Below are positions 15,696-25,474 of a stretch of 64,000 nucleotides of DNA, one piece after another (position 1 is the stretch's first letter; each line of letters begins with the position of its first letter). Made by a program: the position numbers and the translations under genes. Location: NCBI GenBank assembly GCA_018436925.1, contig JAHDKI010000020.1, positions 151,501 to 215,500 on the forward strand, written 5' to 3'. Source of the DNA: Syntrophaceae bacterium. Lineage in GTDB: Bacteria; Desulfobacterota; Syntrophia; Syntrophales; Smithellaceae. Under the pieces are notes generated by a model, which saw nothing but the letters and a program-made list of their open reading frames with translations, was not told the DNA's origin and searched no databases.

Positions 15696-18600
15696 GGCAG
15701 GTGTTTGAGCAGAATTTCCGCGATTTCTTGGACGTTGGGCTCATCGAGCATGTTTTGACGGAATTCAGGCACTTCATACATGTGCAGTTCGCCGGTCAGC
15801 AGGCCGCTCCAGCCCAGCATCGGATCGGGGATCAGTCCTGCCGGTTGCCTTCTGGCCCGCAGGAACAATGTTTTGCCGTCGTAGGGTTTCGGCCGGTAAC
15901 GCGCCCAGGCCCGATCGTTGGCGTCGGCGATGTTTTCAAGATGGTAGACCAAAGAATGCTCTTTGATTCGGAAAGGCGACCCGGCAGGCATTCGGTCGAG
16001 CAGTCGTTCAATTTTGTTCTGGGTAAGGTCTCGCATTCGCTCCATCCGCATCCAAATGCGCTGCATTTTCTTTTTGAAGGGTTGCCCGGATAATTCCGAC
16101 CACTCCAGCGCGCCCCGGTCGTAAAGTTTACACAAAAAACGCCTCAATGTATTGGTTCCGGGTTTATAGGTGTTAAAAAGATGCGTGGCGGAATTTATTA
16201 AAACCAGGAGCCGGACCTCTTCATGCTCCGCTCGCAGCAAATGGGCGAGTTCGAGCGACAGGTACCCGCCGAAGCAATAGCCGCCGAGGTAATAAGGGCC
16301 TTTGGGTTGAACGGATCGAATCACTTTCAGATATTCGACGGCCATGTCTTCAACATCCTGTTCTTCCACGGGCGAGCCGTCCAGACCTCGGCATTGAATG
16401 GCATAAACCGGTCGGTCGGCCTTAAGCAGGTTGGCCAGGGGATGGTACTCAAGAATGTTGCCTCCGTGGCTGTGCAAAAGGAAGAAGGGCGGTTTCGATC
16501 CTTTGATGTTGAGGGGAACGAGATAAGAGGCGGCGGTTCCGGATTTCCATTTTTCAATATGCCGTAAAAATTCGACAATGGTGGGCGCTTCAATAAGAGA
16601 GGCAAGCGGCAGGCGCATACCGAAGTTTTTTTCCAGTTCGGTGATGATGCTGACGGCTAAAAGTGAATGGCCGCCCAGTTCAAAGAAGTTGTCGTCGGGT
16701 TTGATGGCGTCCACGCCCAGCGCTTTGCACCAGATATGAATCAGATCTTCCTGGGTTACAGAGCGCTTTTTGTGCCGGTTTTTTCCGGTCAAGGCCGTTG
16801 GCCAAGAGAGTTTTTTCATTGTTTCCCGCAAGCGGGAGGCGGGCTTGACGGTGGTACTTTGCGGTTGCGACCCTGCGCCAAGCCAGAAGTGCTGGTGTTC
16901 GAAGGCATAACGGGGCAGACTGACACGGCTGCGTGCCTCGCCGTGATAAAAAACACGGGGGTCGAAATCCGCGCCGGAGCACCACAGCGATCCGAGCGCC
17001 CGGATGAAAAAGGCCTGATCCGGCACTTTTTGGTGAGGATGACGCGCACAGGGAATGGCCGGAATGCCGGAAACCGGGTCGCTGTGTTGCCGGGCGATGG
17101 AACACAGGGTGTTGCCGGGGCCGACTTCCAGAAAAACGGCCGACGGGAAACGCTGGGCGGCCGCAATAAGGTTTTCTCCAAACCTTACGGTGCGCCTCAG
17201 GTGGTGGGCCCAGCTCGATGGATCGCCGATTTGTTCGGCTGTGGTCCAGCCGCCGGTCAGATTGGAGGCCAGCGGAAGGATGGGCGGCTTTTTCGGGAAA
17301 CGATGAACGATGTCGCTGAAAGTCCGGGCAGCCGGTTCCATCATATGCGAGTGAAAAGCGTGAGACGTTTGAAGGCGACGGAACATCATGCCGGATTCTT
17401 CGAGTTTTTTTTCAAAGCCCTCGATATCCTCTGTTAACCCGCTGACCACACAAATGGACGGCGCGTTGATGACGGCCAGATCCAGTTCCGCAGGAAGGAT
17501 TTCTCGAAGCGCGGTTTCGGCCAGTGGAACGGCGATCATTGAGCCTCTGGGCATGGATTGCATCAGTTTTCCGCGTTCACGGACAAGCTCAACGGCGTCC
17601 GTCAAAGCAAAAACGCCCGCCACGCAGGCGGCTGCGTATTCCCCAATGCTGTGGCCCACTACGGCAGCCGGCGTGACTCCGTAGGCGTCAAGCAGGCGCG
17701 ACATGGCGTATTCAAAGGCAAATAAGGCCGCCTGAGATATGGCGGTTTGGTTGACGGTCGCCGCGAGTTCTTCGTTATCCGTATAAAGGATGTCGATGAG
17801 CGGCGCTTTACCGGCAAGCGGACCGAAAAGCCGCGAGCAATCGTCGAGGGCGTCACGAAACACCGGTTCGGAACAGTACAGATCATAGCCCATTTTGGGA
17901 TACTGCGTCCCCTGGCCTGAATACAGAAAGACAACGGGGCGCTTGCCCTGATTCGCCTCGCCTTCCGTGGAATACAGGATGTTGGGTTGCGCAAGCACAG
18001 TCGCCGCAGCGGCGGTGGAATCCGCGACCACGCAGCGTCTGTAATGAAGCGGCGTTCTTCCTGCGGACAGCGTCCAGGCGATGTCGGCAATGGCGCCTTC
18101 ATGATCGTGTTTGAGGTGCTCTGAGAGATTGTTCGCATTGGCGGTCAAGGCGCCCGGCGTGGCGGCGGCAAGAGGAAACAGGTGCCATTTTCGCAAGGTG
18201 GGCGAGGATCCGCCCCGGCCGGTGTATTCTTCCACAATGACATGCGCGTTGGTTCCGCCCATTCCGAAGGAGCTGACGCCCGCTATCCTTCGACCGTTGT
18301 TCGGTTCCCACCAGTCGGTTAGTTTATTGACGACATAGAAAGGGCTTTCGGAAAGCCGAAGCTCGGGATTGGGTTCGGCCACGTTGATGGTGGGCGGAAG
18401 CTGCCTGTGCTTCAGCGCGCAAATTGTTTTGATCAGTCCGGCGATGCCGGCCGCCACATCCAGATGCCCGATGTTGTTTTTAACGGAGCCCAGGCCGCAA
18501 AAGCCGCATTTGGCGGTGGATTGCCTGAACACATGGGTCAGCGCGGCAACTTCAATCGGGTCGCCCAGTTGTGTGCCGGTTCCATGGGCTTCAATGTAGG

Positions 18601-19528
18601 TGATCTCTTCGGGATGAACGCCGGCCATGGTTTGAGCCATGGTGACCAGCTCAATTTGGCCCGATACGCCCGGCGCGGTGTAGCCTGCCCGCGAGGCGCC
18701 GTCGTTATTAACCGCGTAACCGCGGATGACGGCGAGGATGTTGTCGCCGTCTTCAACGGCGTCGGCCAGCCGGCGGAGTGCAACGACGCCGCAGCCTTCG
18801 CCCAGAACGGTCCCGTTGGCGGATTGATCAAACGCCCGGCAAAAGCCGTCCGGAGAGAAAATGTCGCCCTCGCGGTAGAGATATCCGCGGGCGCGCGGCG
18901 TCTGCAGATAGACGGCGCCGGCAAGCGCCATATCGCACTGGTAGGTAAGCAGCGATTGGCAGGCCAGACTGACGGCGACCAGCGAGCTGGAGCAGGCGGT
19001 CTGAACAACCATGGCCGGACCGCGCAGATTCAGTTTGAATGCGATCCGTGTGGCCAGATAGTCTTTTTCATTGCTGATGATGGCCTGAGAATCCGCGACT
19101 TCTTCAAAAAGTCCGCGTGAAATGATGTTTTTTAAAAAATAATTGTTCAGCCCGATGCCGGCCCAGATGCCGATGAGGCCTGAAAACCTCTGTGGATCGT
19201 GGCCGGCGCTTTCTAAAGCTTCCCACGCGCATTCGAGCATGATTCGCTGTTGAGGATCGATCAGCTCGGCTTCTTTGGGGCTGTATCTGAAGAGTCGCGC
19301 ATCGAAACCGCCCGGGTGGTCCAAGACGGGCATGCGGCGGATGTAGTCGGACCGCCTCGCCGTTTCTTGAGGCACGCCGTCGCGGATGACATCCTCGACG
19401 GAAAATTCCGTAAAACAGTCCCGGCCCGCGACCAAATTGGCCCAGTATTGTTCAACGTTTTCCGCTCGGGGAAATCGTCCGGCTAATCCGATGACCGCAA
19501 TGCCTTCTAAAGAATCGTTTTCAGACAT
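15692..19528 (-). CDS. Modular polyketide synthase KS-AT-ACP-TE
   Basis: 1278 aa. The ketosynthase (1-430) has Cys179 in TACSSSL, His315 in EAHGTGT and His355 in NNIGH. The acyltransferase (530-830) has GHSIGE (Ser627) and HAFH near 723-726, which points to malonyl-CoA. The ACP has LGGHSL with Ser955. The C-terminal thioesterase-like domain (from ~1010) has GGYCFGG, with Cys1085 in place of serine. The usual VPG-x-H motif near the end reads VPEFRQNML, so the catalytic His is absent. There are no reducing domains. One round of malonyl extension with an unreduced beta-keto product, or a starter handed over from the C-FkbH-ACP protein, is expected. It is 8 bp from that gene. Confidence 0.93.
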   Translation of the reverse strand: MSENDSLEGIAVIGLAGRFPRAENVEQYWANLVAGRDCFTEFSVEDVIRDGVPQETARRSDYIRRMPVLDHPGGFDARLFRYSPKEAELIDPQQRIMLECAWEALESAGHDPQRFSGLIGIWAGIGLNNYFLKNIISRGLFEEVADSQAIISNEKDYLATRIAFKLNLRGPAMVVQTACSSSLVAVSLACQSLLTYQCDMALAGAVYLQTPRARGYLYREGDIFSPDGFCRAFDQSANGTVLGEGCGVVALRRLADAVEDGDNILAVIRGYAVNNDGASRAGYTAPGVSGQIELVTMAQTMAGVHPEEITYIEAHGTGTQLGDPIEVAALTHVFRQSTAKCGFCGLGSVKNNIGHLDVAAGIAGLIKTICALKHRQLPPTINVAEPNPELRLSESPFYVVNKLTDWWEPNNGRRIAGVSSFGMGGTNAHVIVEEYTGRGGSSPTLRKWHLFPLAAATPGALTANANNLSEHLKHDHEGAIADIAWTLSAGRTPLHYRRCVVADSTAAAATVLAQPNILYSTEGEANQGKRPVVFLYSGQGTQYPKMGYDLYCSEPVFRDALDDCSRLFGPLAGKAPLIDILYTDNEELAATVNQTAISQAALFAFEYAMSRLLDAYGVTPAAVVGHSIGEYAAACVAGVFALTDAVELVRERGKLMQSMPRGSMIAVPLAETALREILPAELDLAVINAPSICVVSGLTEDIEGFEKKLEESGMMFRRLQTSHAFHSHMMEPAARTFSDIVHRFPKKPPILPLASNLTGGWTTAEQIGDPSSWAHHLRRTVRFGENLIAAAQRFPSAVFLEVGPGNTLCSIARQHSDPVSGIPAIPCARHPHQKVPDQAFFIRALGSLWCSGADFDPRVFYHGEARSRVSLPRYAFEHQHFWLGAGSQPQSTTVKPASRLRETMKKLSWPTALTGKNRHKKRSVTQEDLIHIWCKALGVDAIKPDDNFFELGGHSLLAVSIITELEKNFGMRLPLASLIEAPTIVEFLRHIEKWKSGTAASYLVPLNIKGSKPPFFLLHSHGGNILEYHPLANLLKADRPVYAIQCRGLDGSPVEEQDVEDMAVEYLKVIRSVQPKGPYYLGGYCFGGYLSLELAHLLRAEHEEVRLLVLINSATHLFNTYKPGTNTLRRFLCKLYDRGALEWSELSGQPFKKKMQRIWMRMERMRDLTQNKIERLLDRMPAGSPFRIKEHSLVYHLENIADANDRAWARYRPKPYDGKTLFLRARRQPAGLIPDPMLGWSGLLTGELHMYEVPEFRQNMLDEPNVQEIAEILLKHLP

Positions 19529-19536
19529 AAGACAGG

Positions 19537-22500
19537 TTAGCGTCGCTTTTCCTTAAGACGTTTGAATGAATCCGGAAGATGGCGGCCGCGCAGGGCTTCC
19601 CTCTGACGTTTGGCGGCCAGGGTCGCTGTTTCGTCCGGCGCATGGACCGCCGTTGAGCCTCCGTCGATGTAGGAGGCAAGCTCGGAAATGGTCGGATATT
19701 TGAACAGATCGATGATGGAGACGTTCATTGCGTAATTGCGCTTCAGCTCGATGGCGATGCGGACCATCAGCAAAGAGGTTCCTCCGACTTCAAAAAATCT
19801 GGTTTGCGTGCTGATGCGGTCAATGCCCAGAATTTTCCGCCAGACGTCCGCGATGATTTTTTCGGTTTGCGATTCCGGCGCTGCGCCGGACAGGGCGGCA
19901 GCCGCCGCGGATCTTGTGCGGGCGTCTATGGCCTTGCGCTCAACGGCGCGAAGGATGGCATCGACGGATCGCAGGTTTCCGGCCAGGCGGACAAACGGCT
20001 CGCGATTCTGTATGCTGATACTGTCGGAGGCTTCCGGCTTGTCCTGGCCGGGTGCGGTTTGCGCTTCTTCCGCGGAAGCCGCGACGGATTCGTAGCGAAA
20101 GCCGGCCAGTTTTTCGGCGCCGAGATGCAGGCCGTTTTCACTGTCGCGGTTTCCGCCGCACAGTTCGTTGAGTTTGGTCAGGAAGGTTCGCGCCGGCTCG
20201 TTCCGATCGGTTGTTTTGACGGGAAAAATAATTTCGCTTAATCCCGCCTGCCTGGCCTGTTGGGCAAGGTATGATGCCATTCGGAATTCCACGCTGCGGC
20301 CCAGCGCCCGGCAGCTCAGAAACATGCCGTCCACCCGGTAGGCGCCTTCCTTTGCGCTGGCCAGCATGGCGCCGACCAGGCCGTAATCGCCGAAGCGGTC
20401 GCGAACGCGCGCGATATGGGCCGACATACCGGGCGTGGTTGCATATTGTGCAACGTCCTGCGTGGTTAAACGCAGCGTCGTGGTGTTGAACTGATTTGTC
20501 CGGACACTCAGTTGGGCAAGCCGGTCGTAGTCGGCTTCCTCGGCCGGATTCAGATCGATTTTCAGCTCAAGTTTTTCCAGAAACTCGGCCAGCGATCCCG
20601 CGCTTTGTTTGAGGCTGTCGCGGATTTGCTCGGAGCGATAATGGTCTTGCCGCTTTTTATCCTCGGCGGTCGCCCTTGGATGATCCAAAAGCCAGCAGTG
20701 TTCCAGCCAGCGGGTTCGCTCGTCCCAGGCGTCCGGAAATTCGGGACAGAAAATGGCGGGATATCGCAAACCGACTTCAGCCCGTTCCAGAGGGTTGTCG
20801 TCCAGGAAGGCGACCGCGTCCATGCCGATGTTCATGTCTTTGACCAGCGCCCGCAGGTTGTCGGATTTCGCCTCCCAGTTGATCTTCCAAAACGAAATGT
20901 GCTCGCGTTTGAGCAGCATGCCGGGATGCTGATCAAAGACCGACCAGGCGTCCTCTTCGCGGTTTTTGCTGCACAGGCACAAAATGACGCCCGCCTGGTA
21001 CTGTTTGATGAGGAATTCCTGAAAATCGCGTTGATGCGGGCCGATGACGACGCCGGCGGGCCCGTCTTCTCCGACGACGCCCTGCCAGAGGGTGCCGTCG
21101 CAATCCACCACCAGAGCTTTAACCGGTTTGAGCGAAAGTGTGTTGACGGACCGGACAAGCGACGTGGAAAGCGCGGTTAGGTAATCGCGGGTGTAGGGAA
21201 TCGCGCCGAGCGTTTCTCCAATCGGTTCGTAATACTCGGTCACCGGATACCAGCGATTGATCTCGGGATAAGTCAGAACCGTCATGCCCGGAACGGATCG
21301 CAGCGTCTCTAAAAAGAGTTCAATCGTATCGGCTGCCGCCTCTTCAACGGCCTTGCCGGAAGGCGACGGGGGGCACAGAATAAAACATAGTGGGATGTTC
21401 GTATTTTTTGCGCAGGCGCTCAATGCCTGTTTGAGTTCTTCGCAGGCGGACGCCACTTTGCTTTGTGTTTCACCGGGCGTCGAATTTTTTAATGTTTCCT
21501 TGTCGATCAGATCTTCAAGCCGCAGCATGACGACATTGCAGCCTTTTCGGTTGGTGCGCAGCAGGCTGGACGGATCGAGCAACTCCTGAAAGACCTGGTT
21601 GAACGCCGCGAAGCGAACGGCCGTGTTCCATTGAAGGTTATCAAACCAGAAATCCAGAAACTCGCCGATAAATTCGGCCGAAAACGAAGATGCAACGGCC
21701 ATAACGGGCCCGGCTTCTTCTTTTGCTTTGCTTGTTTTATCCCCAATGGCCTGGGTTGCGGCTTCGGCGCCGCCAACTGGAATCAGGGTGATCTTTTCCG
21801 TATGCAGTTCCGGATCGGCACAGATTTTCCTTGCCGCATCCAGAAACTGCTCGCGAAGAGCTTCCACCGTTTTTATCCGGAGTTTGGTTTCATCATATTT
21901 AATGATGCCGGTGATGCCGTCCGATTCTTCCCAGAAGGTGGCAAAAAGATCGAGCTGCGGGCCGCCCGGATGGATATATATAGGCTTGACGTTCAGCCCG
22001 TCGAGTTGCAGCCTCATGGGATGTTCGAAGGTGAAGCCCGCCTGGTATAACGCGTCGCCTCCGATGATGCCGTCGCGTCGCATGATTTGAACCAGGTGGT
22101 AGTAGGGCATTTCCTGCATGCGGTGCAGCTGGAGAAGCCCTATTCGCACTCGTCGCAGGGCTTCACGCAAAGTCGGATTATCGGCGATGTTGAAGGTTAA
22201 AGGCAGGCTGTTGACGAAGCATCCCAGTGTGTTTTTAAATTCTTCCTTGCGACGGTTGCTCATCGGGATGCCGACACACAGTTTCGACTGCCCGCTCGCG
22301 CGCGCCAAAGTCAGCGCCCAGGCGGCAAGAAGCACGAGATAGGGTGTAACTTTTTCCTGCCGGGAAAACGTCTTGACCGCTTGGAAGAGGTCGGGCGGCA
22401 GCGCGACCGGCAAAGGGGGCGTCGCCATCGCTTGGTTGGATTCGGTTTCCGGAGGATTGTCCGTCGCCGATCGAAGCGCGGGTTGCGCGCCTTCAAGGTA

Positions 22501-23133
22501 GCTGCGCCACATGCCCTCCATTTTTTTGCACTCGTCGGTTTGCATCCAGTCGTGCTGCCAGGCCGAGAAAACGGCGTAGTCGTTTTGCTCGGGGGAATCC
22601 GGAATCGGTTGTCCGGCGAGGATCTGCCGGTAGGTTGCCGCTAATATCTCCGCCAGCAGGTCTTTGGTGGCCAGGTCGAAAACAATATGGTGCGCGGTCA
22701 TGACCAGGATGTGAGCATGCGGACCGATGCGCAAAAGCCGGAATCGGATGGGCGGTCCGGCGGCCAGATCAAACGGTTTACGGATTTCTTCGTAGACGGC
22801 CTGCCGAACAACGGCGTCATCGGCGGTTTGCAAAGCCTGCAGCTGCAGGGATTGGACTTTCAGGGCGATCGGCTGAACCGGAGCCGCCTTTTGCATCACG
22901 ACGCCGTCATCGTTCATCGCGAAGGTGGTTCGGAAAACCGGGTAGCGGCGAAGAACGGCGTTGATCGTTTTTTCAAGGGCACCCGCATCAAGGTCTCCTT
23001 CGATGAGATTGACGCAAGGTTGATTGTAGGACGGTGAGTCCGGGGCAAACTCATGGATCACCCAGAATTGAAGTTGGATCTGGGATGCCGGGCATGTGCT
23101 CGTCTCAGCAAAGGAAGGATATTGTGTGCTCAT
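19537..23133 (-). CDS. Condensation domain - FkbH glyceryl-loading - ACP protein
   Basis: 1198 aa. Residues 15-450 are a condensation domain with HHIVFD (His148/149, Asp153). Residues ~480-1040 are an FkbH-like region: an N-terminal SGNH-like part, a HAD-IIIC motif VVDCDGTLWQGV at 675-686, and a C-terminal GNAT-like part. Residues ~1080-1160 are a carrier domain with VGGTSL, Ser1120. Known FkbH domains dephosphorylate 1,3-bisphosphoglycerate and load a glyceryl group on an ACP. There is no adenylation domain, so the condensation domain must use carrier-bound substrates made elsewhere. With the free ACP and the polyketide synthase it forms a short assembly line. Confidence 0.92.
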   Translation of the reverse strand: MSTQYPSFAETSTCPASQIQLQFWVIHEFAPDSPSYNQPCVNLIEGDLDAGALEKTINAVLRRYPVFRTTFAMNDDGVVMQKAAPVQPIALKVQSLQLQALQTADDAVVRQAVYEEIRKPFDLAAGPPIRFRLLRIGPHAHILVMTAHHIVFDLATKDLLAEILAATYRQILAGQPIPDSPEQNDYAVFSAWQHDWMQTDECKKMEGMWRSYLEGAQPALRSATDNPPETESNQAMATPPLPVALPPDLFQAVKTFSRQEKVTPYLVLLAAWALTLARASGQSKLCVGIPMSNRRKEEFKNTLGCFVNSLPLTFNIADNPTLREALRRVRIGLLQLHRMQEMPYYHLVQIMRRDGIIGGDALYQAGFTFEHPMRLQLDGLNVKPIYIHPGGPQLDLFATFWEESDGITGIIKYDETKLRIKTVEALREQFLDAARKICADPELHTEKITLIPVGGAEAATQAIGDKTSKAKEEAGPVMAVASSFSAEFIGEFLDFWFDNLQWNTAVRFAAFNQVFQELLDPSSLLRTNRKGCNVVMLRLEDLIDKETLKNSTPGETQSKVASACEELKQALSACAKNTNIPLCFILCPPSPSGKAVEEAAADTIELFLETLRSVPGMTVLTYPEINRWYPVTEYYEPIGETLGAIPYTRDYLTALSTSLVRSVNTLSLKPVKALVVDCDGTLWQGVVGEDGPAGVVIGPHQRDFQEFLIKQYQAGVILCLCSKNREEDAWSVFDQHPGMLLKREHISFWKINWEAKSDNLRALVKDMNIGMDAVAFLDDNPLERAEVGLRYPAIFCPEFPDAWDERTRWLEHCWLLDHPRATAEDKKRQDHYRSEQIRDSLKQSAGSLAEFLEKLELKIDLNPAEEADYDRLAQLSVRTNQFNTTTLRLTTQDVAQYATTPGMSAHIARVRDRFGDYGLVGAMLASAKEGAYRVDGMFLSCRALGRSVEFRMASYLAQQARQAGLSEIIFPVKTTDRNEPARTFLTKLNELCGGNRDSENGLHLGAEKLAGFRYESVAASAEEAQTAPGQDKPEASDSISIQNREPFVRLAGNLRSVDAILRAVERKAIDARTRSAAAAALSGAAPESQTEKIIADVWRKILGIDRISTQTRFFEVGGTSLLMVRIAIELKRNYAMNVSIIDLFKYPTISELASYIDGGSTAVHAPDETATLAAKRQREALRGRHLPDSFKRLKEKRR

Positions 23134-23216
23134 AACCGTTTTGCCCCCTTGAACTTAGAACCGGATTGCGTCCCGTACTGTTGGGGGCGGGACTCTGGCC
23201 GGTTTGTTGGTTTGGA

Positions 23217-23468
23217 TCACCCGTTTTTACTGACGATAAAGGCGACCATTTTTTTTACCGATCCGAAATTATGCCGGGTCATGTCCGTTTCGGCGACTTT
23301 TATGCCGAATGTCTCTTCAATAAAGGCGGATATTTCGACCAGGCCGATGGAATCAATAACGCCCTGATCCACAAGAGATTCTTCAAGGTTGAATTCATCG
23401 GGTTCCACCATGAAGCTTTCACAGATAAAGGCCACAAGCTTATCTTGAATCTCTTTTTCCATGAGCAT
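23217..23468 (-). CDS. Free acyl carrier protein
   Basis: 83 aa. The phosphopantetheine site is VDQGVIDSIGLVEI with Ser40; the four-helix ACP pattern and length are normal. It would be activated by the Sfp-type transferase encoded 2 kb upstream in the same operon. It may carry the FkbH-derived glyceryl unit or the donor for the condensation domain, since FkbH systems often use a separate ACP. It lies between the AsnB-like gene (20 bp) and the C-FkbH-ACP gene (83 bp). Confidence 0.92.
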   Translation of the reverse strand: MLMEKEIQDKLVAFICESFMVEPDEFNLEESLVDQGVIDSIGLVEISAFIEETFGIKVAETDMTRHNFGSVKKMVAFIVSKNG

Positions 23469-23488
23469 GCATTTTCCCCTTCAGAAGG

Positions 23489-25474
23489 TTAGTGTCGGGC
23501 GTCCGGCTCGTTGAGGTCCACAAGGAGGAGCTTTTCGTCGAGTGATTTGCGCTGCGGGTTGGCGGCGCAGTGCAAGGCTATTTGAGCGGATAACAGGAAA
23601 ATCAGCATCATGTTGTCCCGGTATCCGACCTGGTGGGCCGATCGTTGCGTAAAGCGATTCAGGAAGCGGGCGACAAATCTTTCATCGAAGACGCCGTAAT
23701 GTCGAATTCTTTCCGGTGAAAGGTATTCTTCAACAAGAGGCACCGGCCGCCCGTCGCGGATGAATGCTCTTAAATCGGGCGCCTGATAGGGGAGCTTGGG
23801 GCGGTCGATGATGGAATTCGGAATCAATCCCCTGAAGGCGCTGCGCAAAATATGTTTCTGCGAGAATCCGTTGAGTTTGTAGCTGTCCGGCCAGTAGAAG
23901 GCGCGTTCCACCAATCGATAGTCCAGATAGGGAAAACGTCCTTCGATTCCGTGTCCCAGCGACATACGATCGCCCTGCGAGGACAAAAGGTATCCATCCA
24001 GCAGAGTGGCCATTTCCAGGAATTGATTTTGCTGCAAGGGCGTCCAGCGATCGTAGTCGGACGGGAAAGACGCGGTGATTTTATCGATGAGGTCGTCCTG
24101 ATTGTATTTCACAAGGTGATCTTTGTTCAAGGCAGCCGCAAGAACGGTGTTGTTGCGGATTCTGATGTTCAGACCGGCCAGCGGGTTTGTGATCGTGTCG
24201 AGGAAATCTTCGTAGTAAAGTTTCATCAAGCCGTACGCTTTGGCGTCGGCATAGTGCCGCAGATGGGGGTAGAGGCGTTTTATCAGCAGCGGGCGAACGG
24301 AGGATTGGGGCGCTTTAGCCCAGAAGCGCAAGAGTTTAAGCTCTTTGTATGAATCATAACCGAACAGAATCTCATCGGACGCTTCTCCGGTGATCACGAC
24401 TTTGATGTTGTTGTCGCGCACCAGTCGCGAAAGAAGGTATAGCGGAACCGGCGCGGTCCGGAAAAGCGGTCGTTCCGCGTGACGCACGACCTGCAAAAAA
24501 TTGTCGCAAATCGTGTCATAGCTGATGTGCGCCGCATGGTGTTCGGAGCCGATGAAAGAGACCATTTCTTTCTGATAGACGCTTTCATCAAAATCCGAAT
24601 CGCCGAACGTGACGGAAAAAGACTTGAATCTTTCGCCCATCACCTGCGAGGTGAGCAGCGCCAGAACGGAGGAATCAATGCCCCCGCTCAGATACATGCC
24701 GACGGGAACGTCGCTTCGAAGCCTCAGGCGGACTGCGTCGCGCAGCATTTCACGCAATTCATCTCTGGCCTCTTCGAAGGAGGCCGGCGGCGTCTGCGGC
24801 ATGCAACCCAGAGAGTAAAACCGATATGCGGCGGGCGGCCCGCCGTCCCGGTAAGTTTCAACGGTTCCGGGCTGGACGGTGCGGATGTTATTGTATACCG
24901 TGTCTGAACCGACGGTGTTCCAAAGAAGGCCGTGCTCGAACAAATGCTGAATGTTATAGGTCCGTCGGAAACCGGGGAGCACGTCGAAAGCTTTCATTTC
25001 CGAGGCGAAGTACCAGGCGCCCCGCCATCGGGTGACAAAAAGCGGGCGCACGCCGTATCGGTCGCGGGCCAAAATCATTTGACGGTTGTTTTGATCCCAT
25101 AAAATGATGGCGAATTGTCCGTTGAATCGTGAAAAAGCGTCTTTACCCCAAAAACGGTAGGCCCTGATCACAACTTCCGTGTCGCTGCGCGTCGTGAAAA
25201 CGATTCCATGCTGTTCGAGTTCTTCGCGCAGTTCAATATAATTATAAACTTCGCCATTGTACGAGATGACAAGACCATCGGCCGCCATCGGCTGATGCCC
25301 CATTTTCAGATCGACAATGGACAGACGCGCGTGCCCCAGGGCGACGTTTTTTCCGATGTAAACCCCCCATTCATCGGGGCCTCGGTGGGCCAGCATGGCG
25401 GTCATGGCTGTGACGGTCGGGCGCAGTTCGCTGCTGTCGGGGTCAAATCTGAGGATACCGCTTATTCCGCACAT
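23489..25474 (-). CDS. Asparagine synthase-like amidotransferase in the polyketide cluster
   Basis: 661 aa. MCGISGIL exposes the Cys2 nucleophile; SYNGEVYNY near 71-79 and the pyrophosphate loop YLSGGIDSSV (~261-270) are intact. It is distinct from the AsnB at 5165-7036. The start overlaps the end of the phosphopantetheinyl transferase gene by 13 bp. Members in biosynthetic clusters amidate or cyclise carboxylates using ATP and glutamine. I infer it forms an amide on the polyketide/glyceryl product or on the sugar it modifies. A plain asparagine synthase is less likely in this context. Confidence 0.85.
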   Translation of the reverse strand: MCGISGILRFDPDSSELRPTVTAMTAMLAHRGPDEWGVYIGKNVALGHARLSIVDLKMGHQPMAADGLVISYNGEVYNYIELREELEQHGIVFTTRSDTEVVIRAYRFWGKDAFSRFNGQFAIILWDQNNRQMILARDRYGVRPLFVTRWRGAWYFASEMKAFDVLPGFRRTYNIQHLFEHGLLWNTVGSDTVYNNIRTVQPGTVETYRDGGPPAAYRFYSLGCMPQTPPASFEEARDELREMLRDAVRLRLRSDVPVGMYLSGGIDSSVLALLTSQVMGERFKSFSVTFGDSDFDESVYQKEMVSFIGSEHHAAHISYDTICDNFLQVVRHAERPLFRTAPVPLYLLSRLVRDNNIKVVITGEASDEILFGYDSYKELKLLRFWAKAPQSSVRPLLIKRLYPHLRHYADAKAYGLMKLYYEDFLDTITNPLAGLNIRIRNNTVLAAALNKDHLVKYNQDDLIDKITASFPSDYDRWTPLQQNQFLEMATLLDGYLLSSQGDRMSLGHGIEGRFPYLDYRLVERAFYWPDSYKLNGFSQKHILRSAFRGLIPNSIIDRPKLPYQAPDLRAFIRDGRPVPLVEEYLSPERIRHYGVFDERFVARFLNRFTQRSAHQVGYRDNMMLIFLLSAQIALHCAANPQRKSLDEKLLLVDLNEPDARH

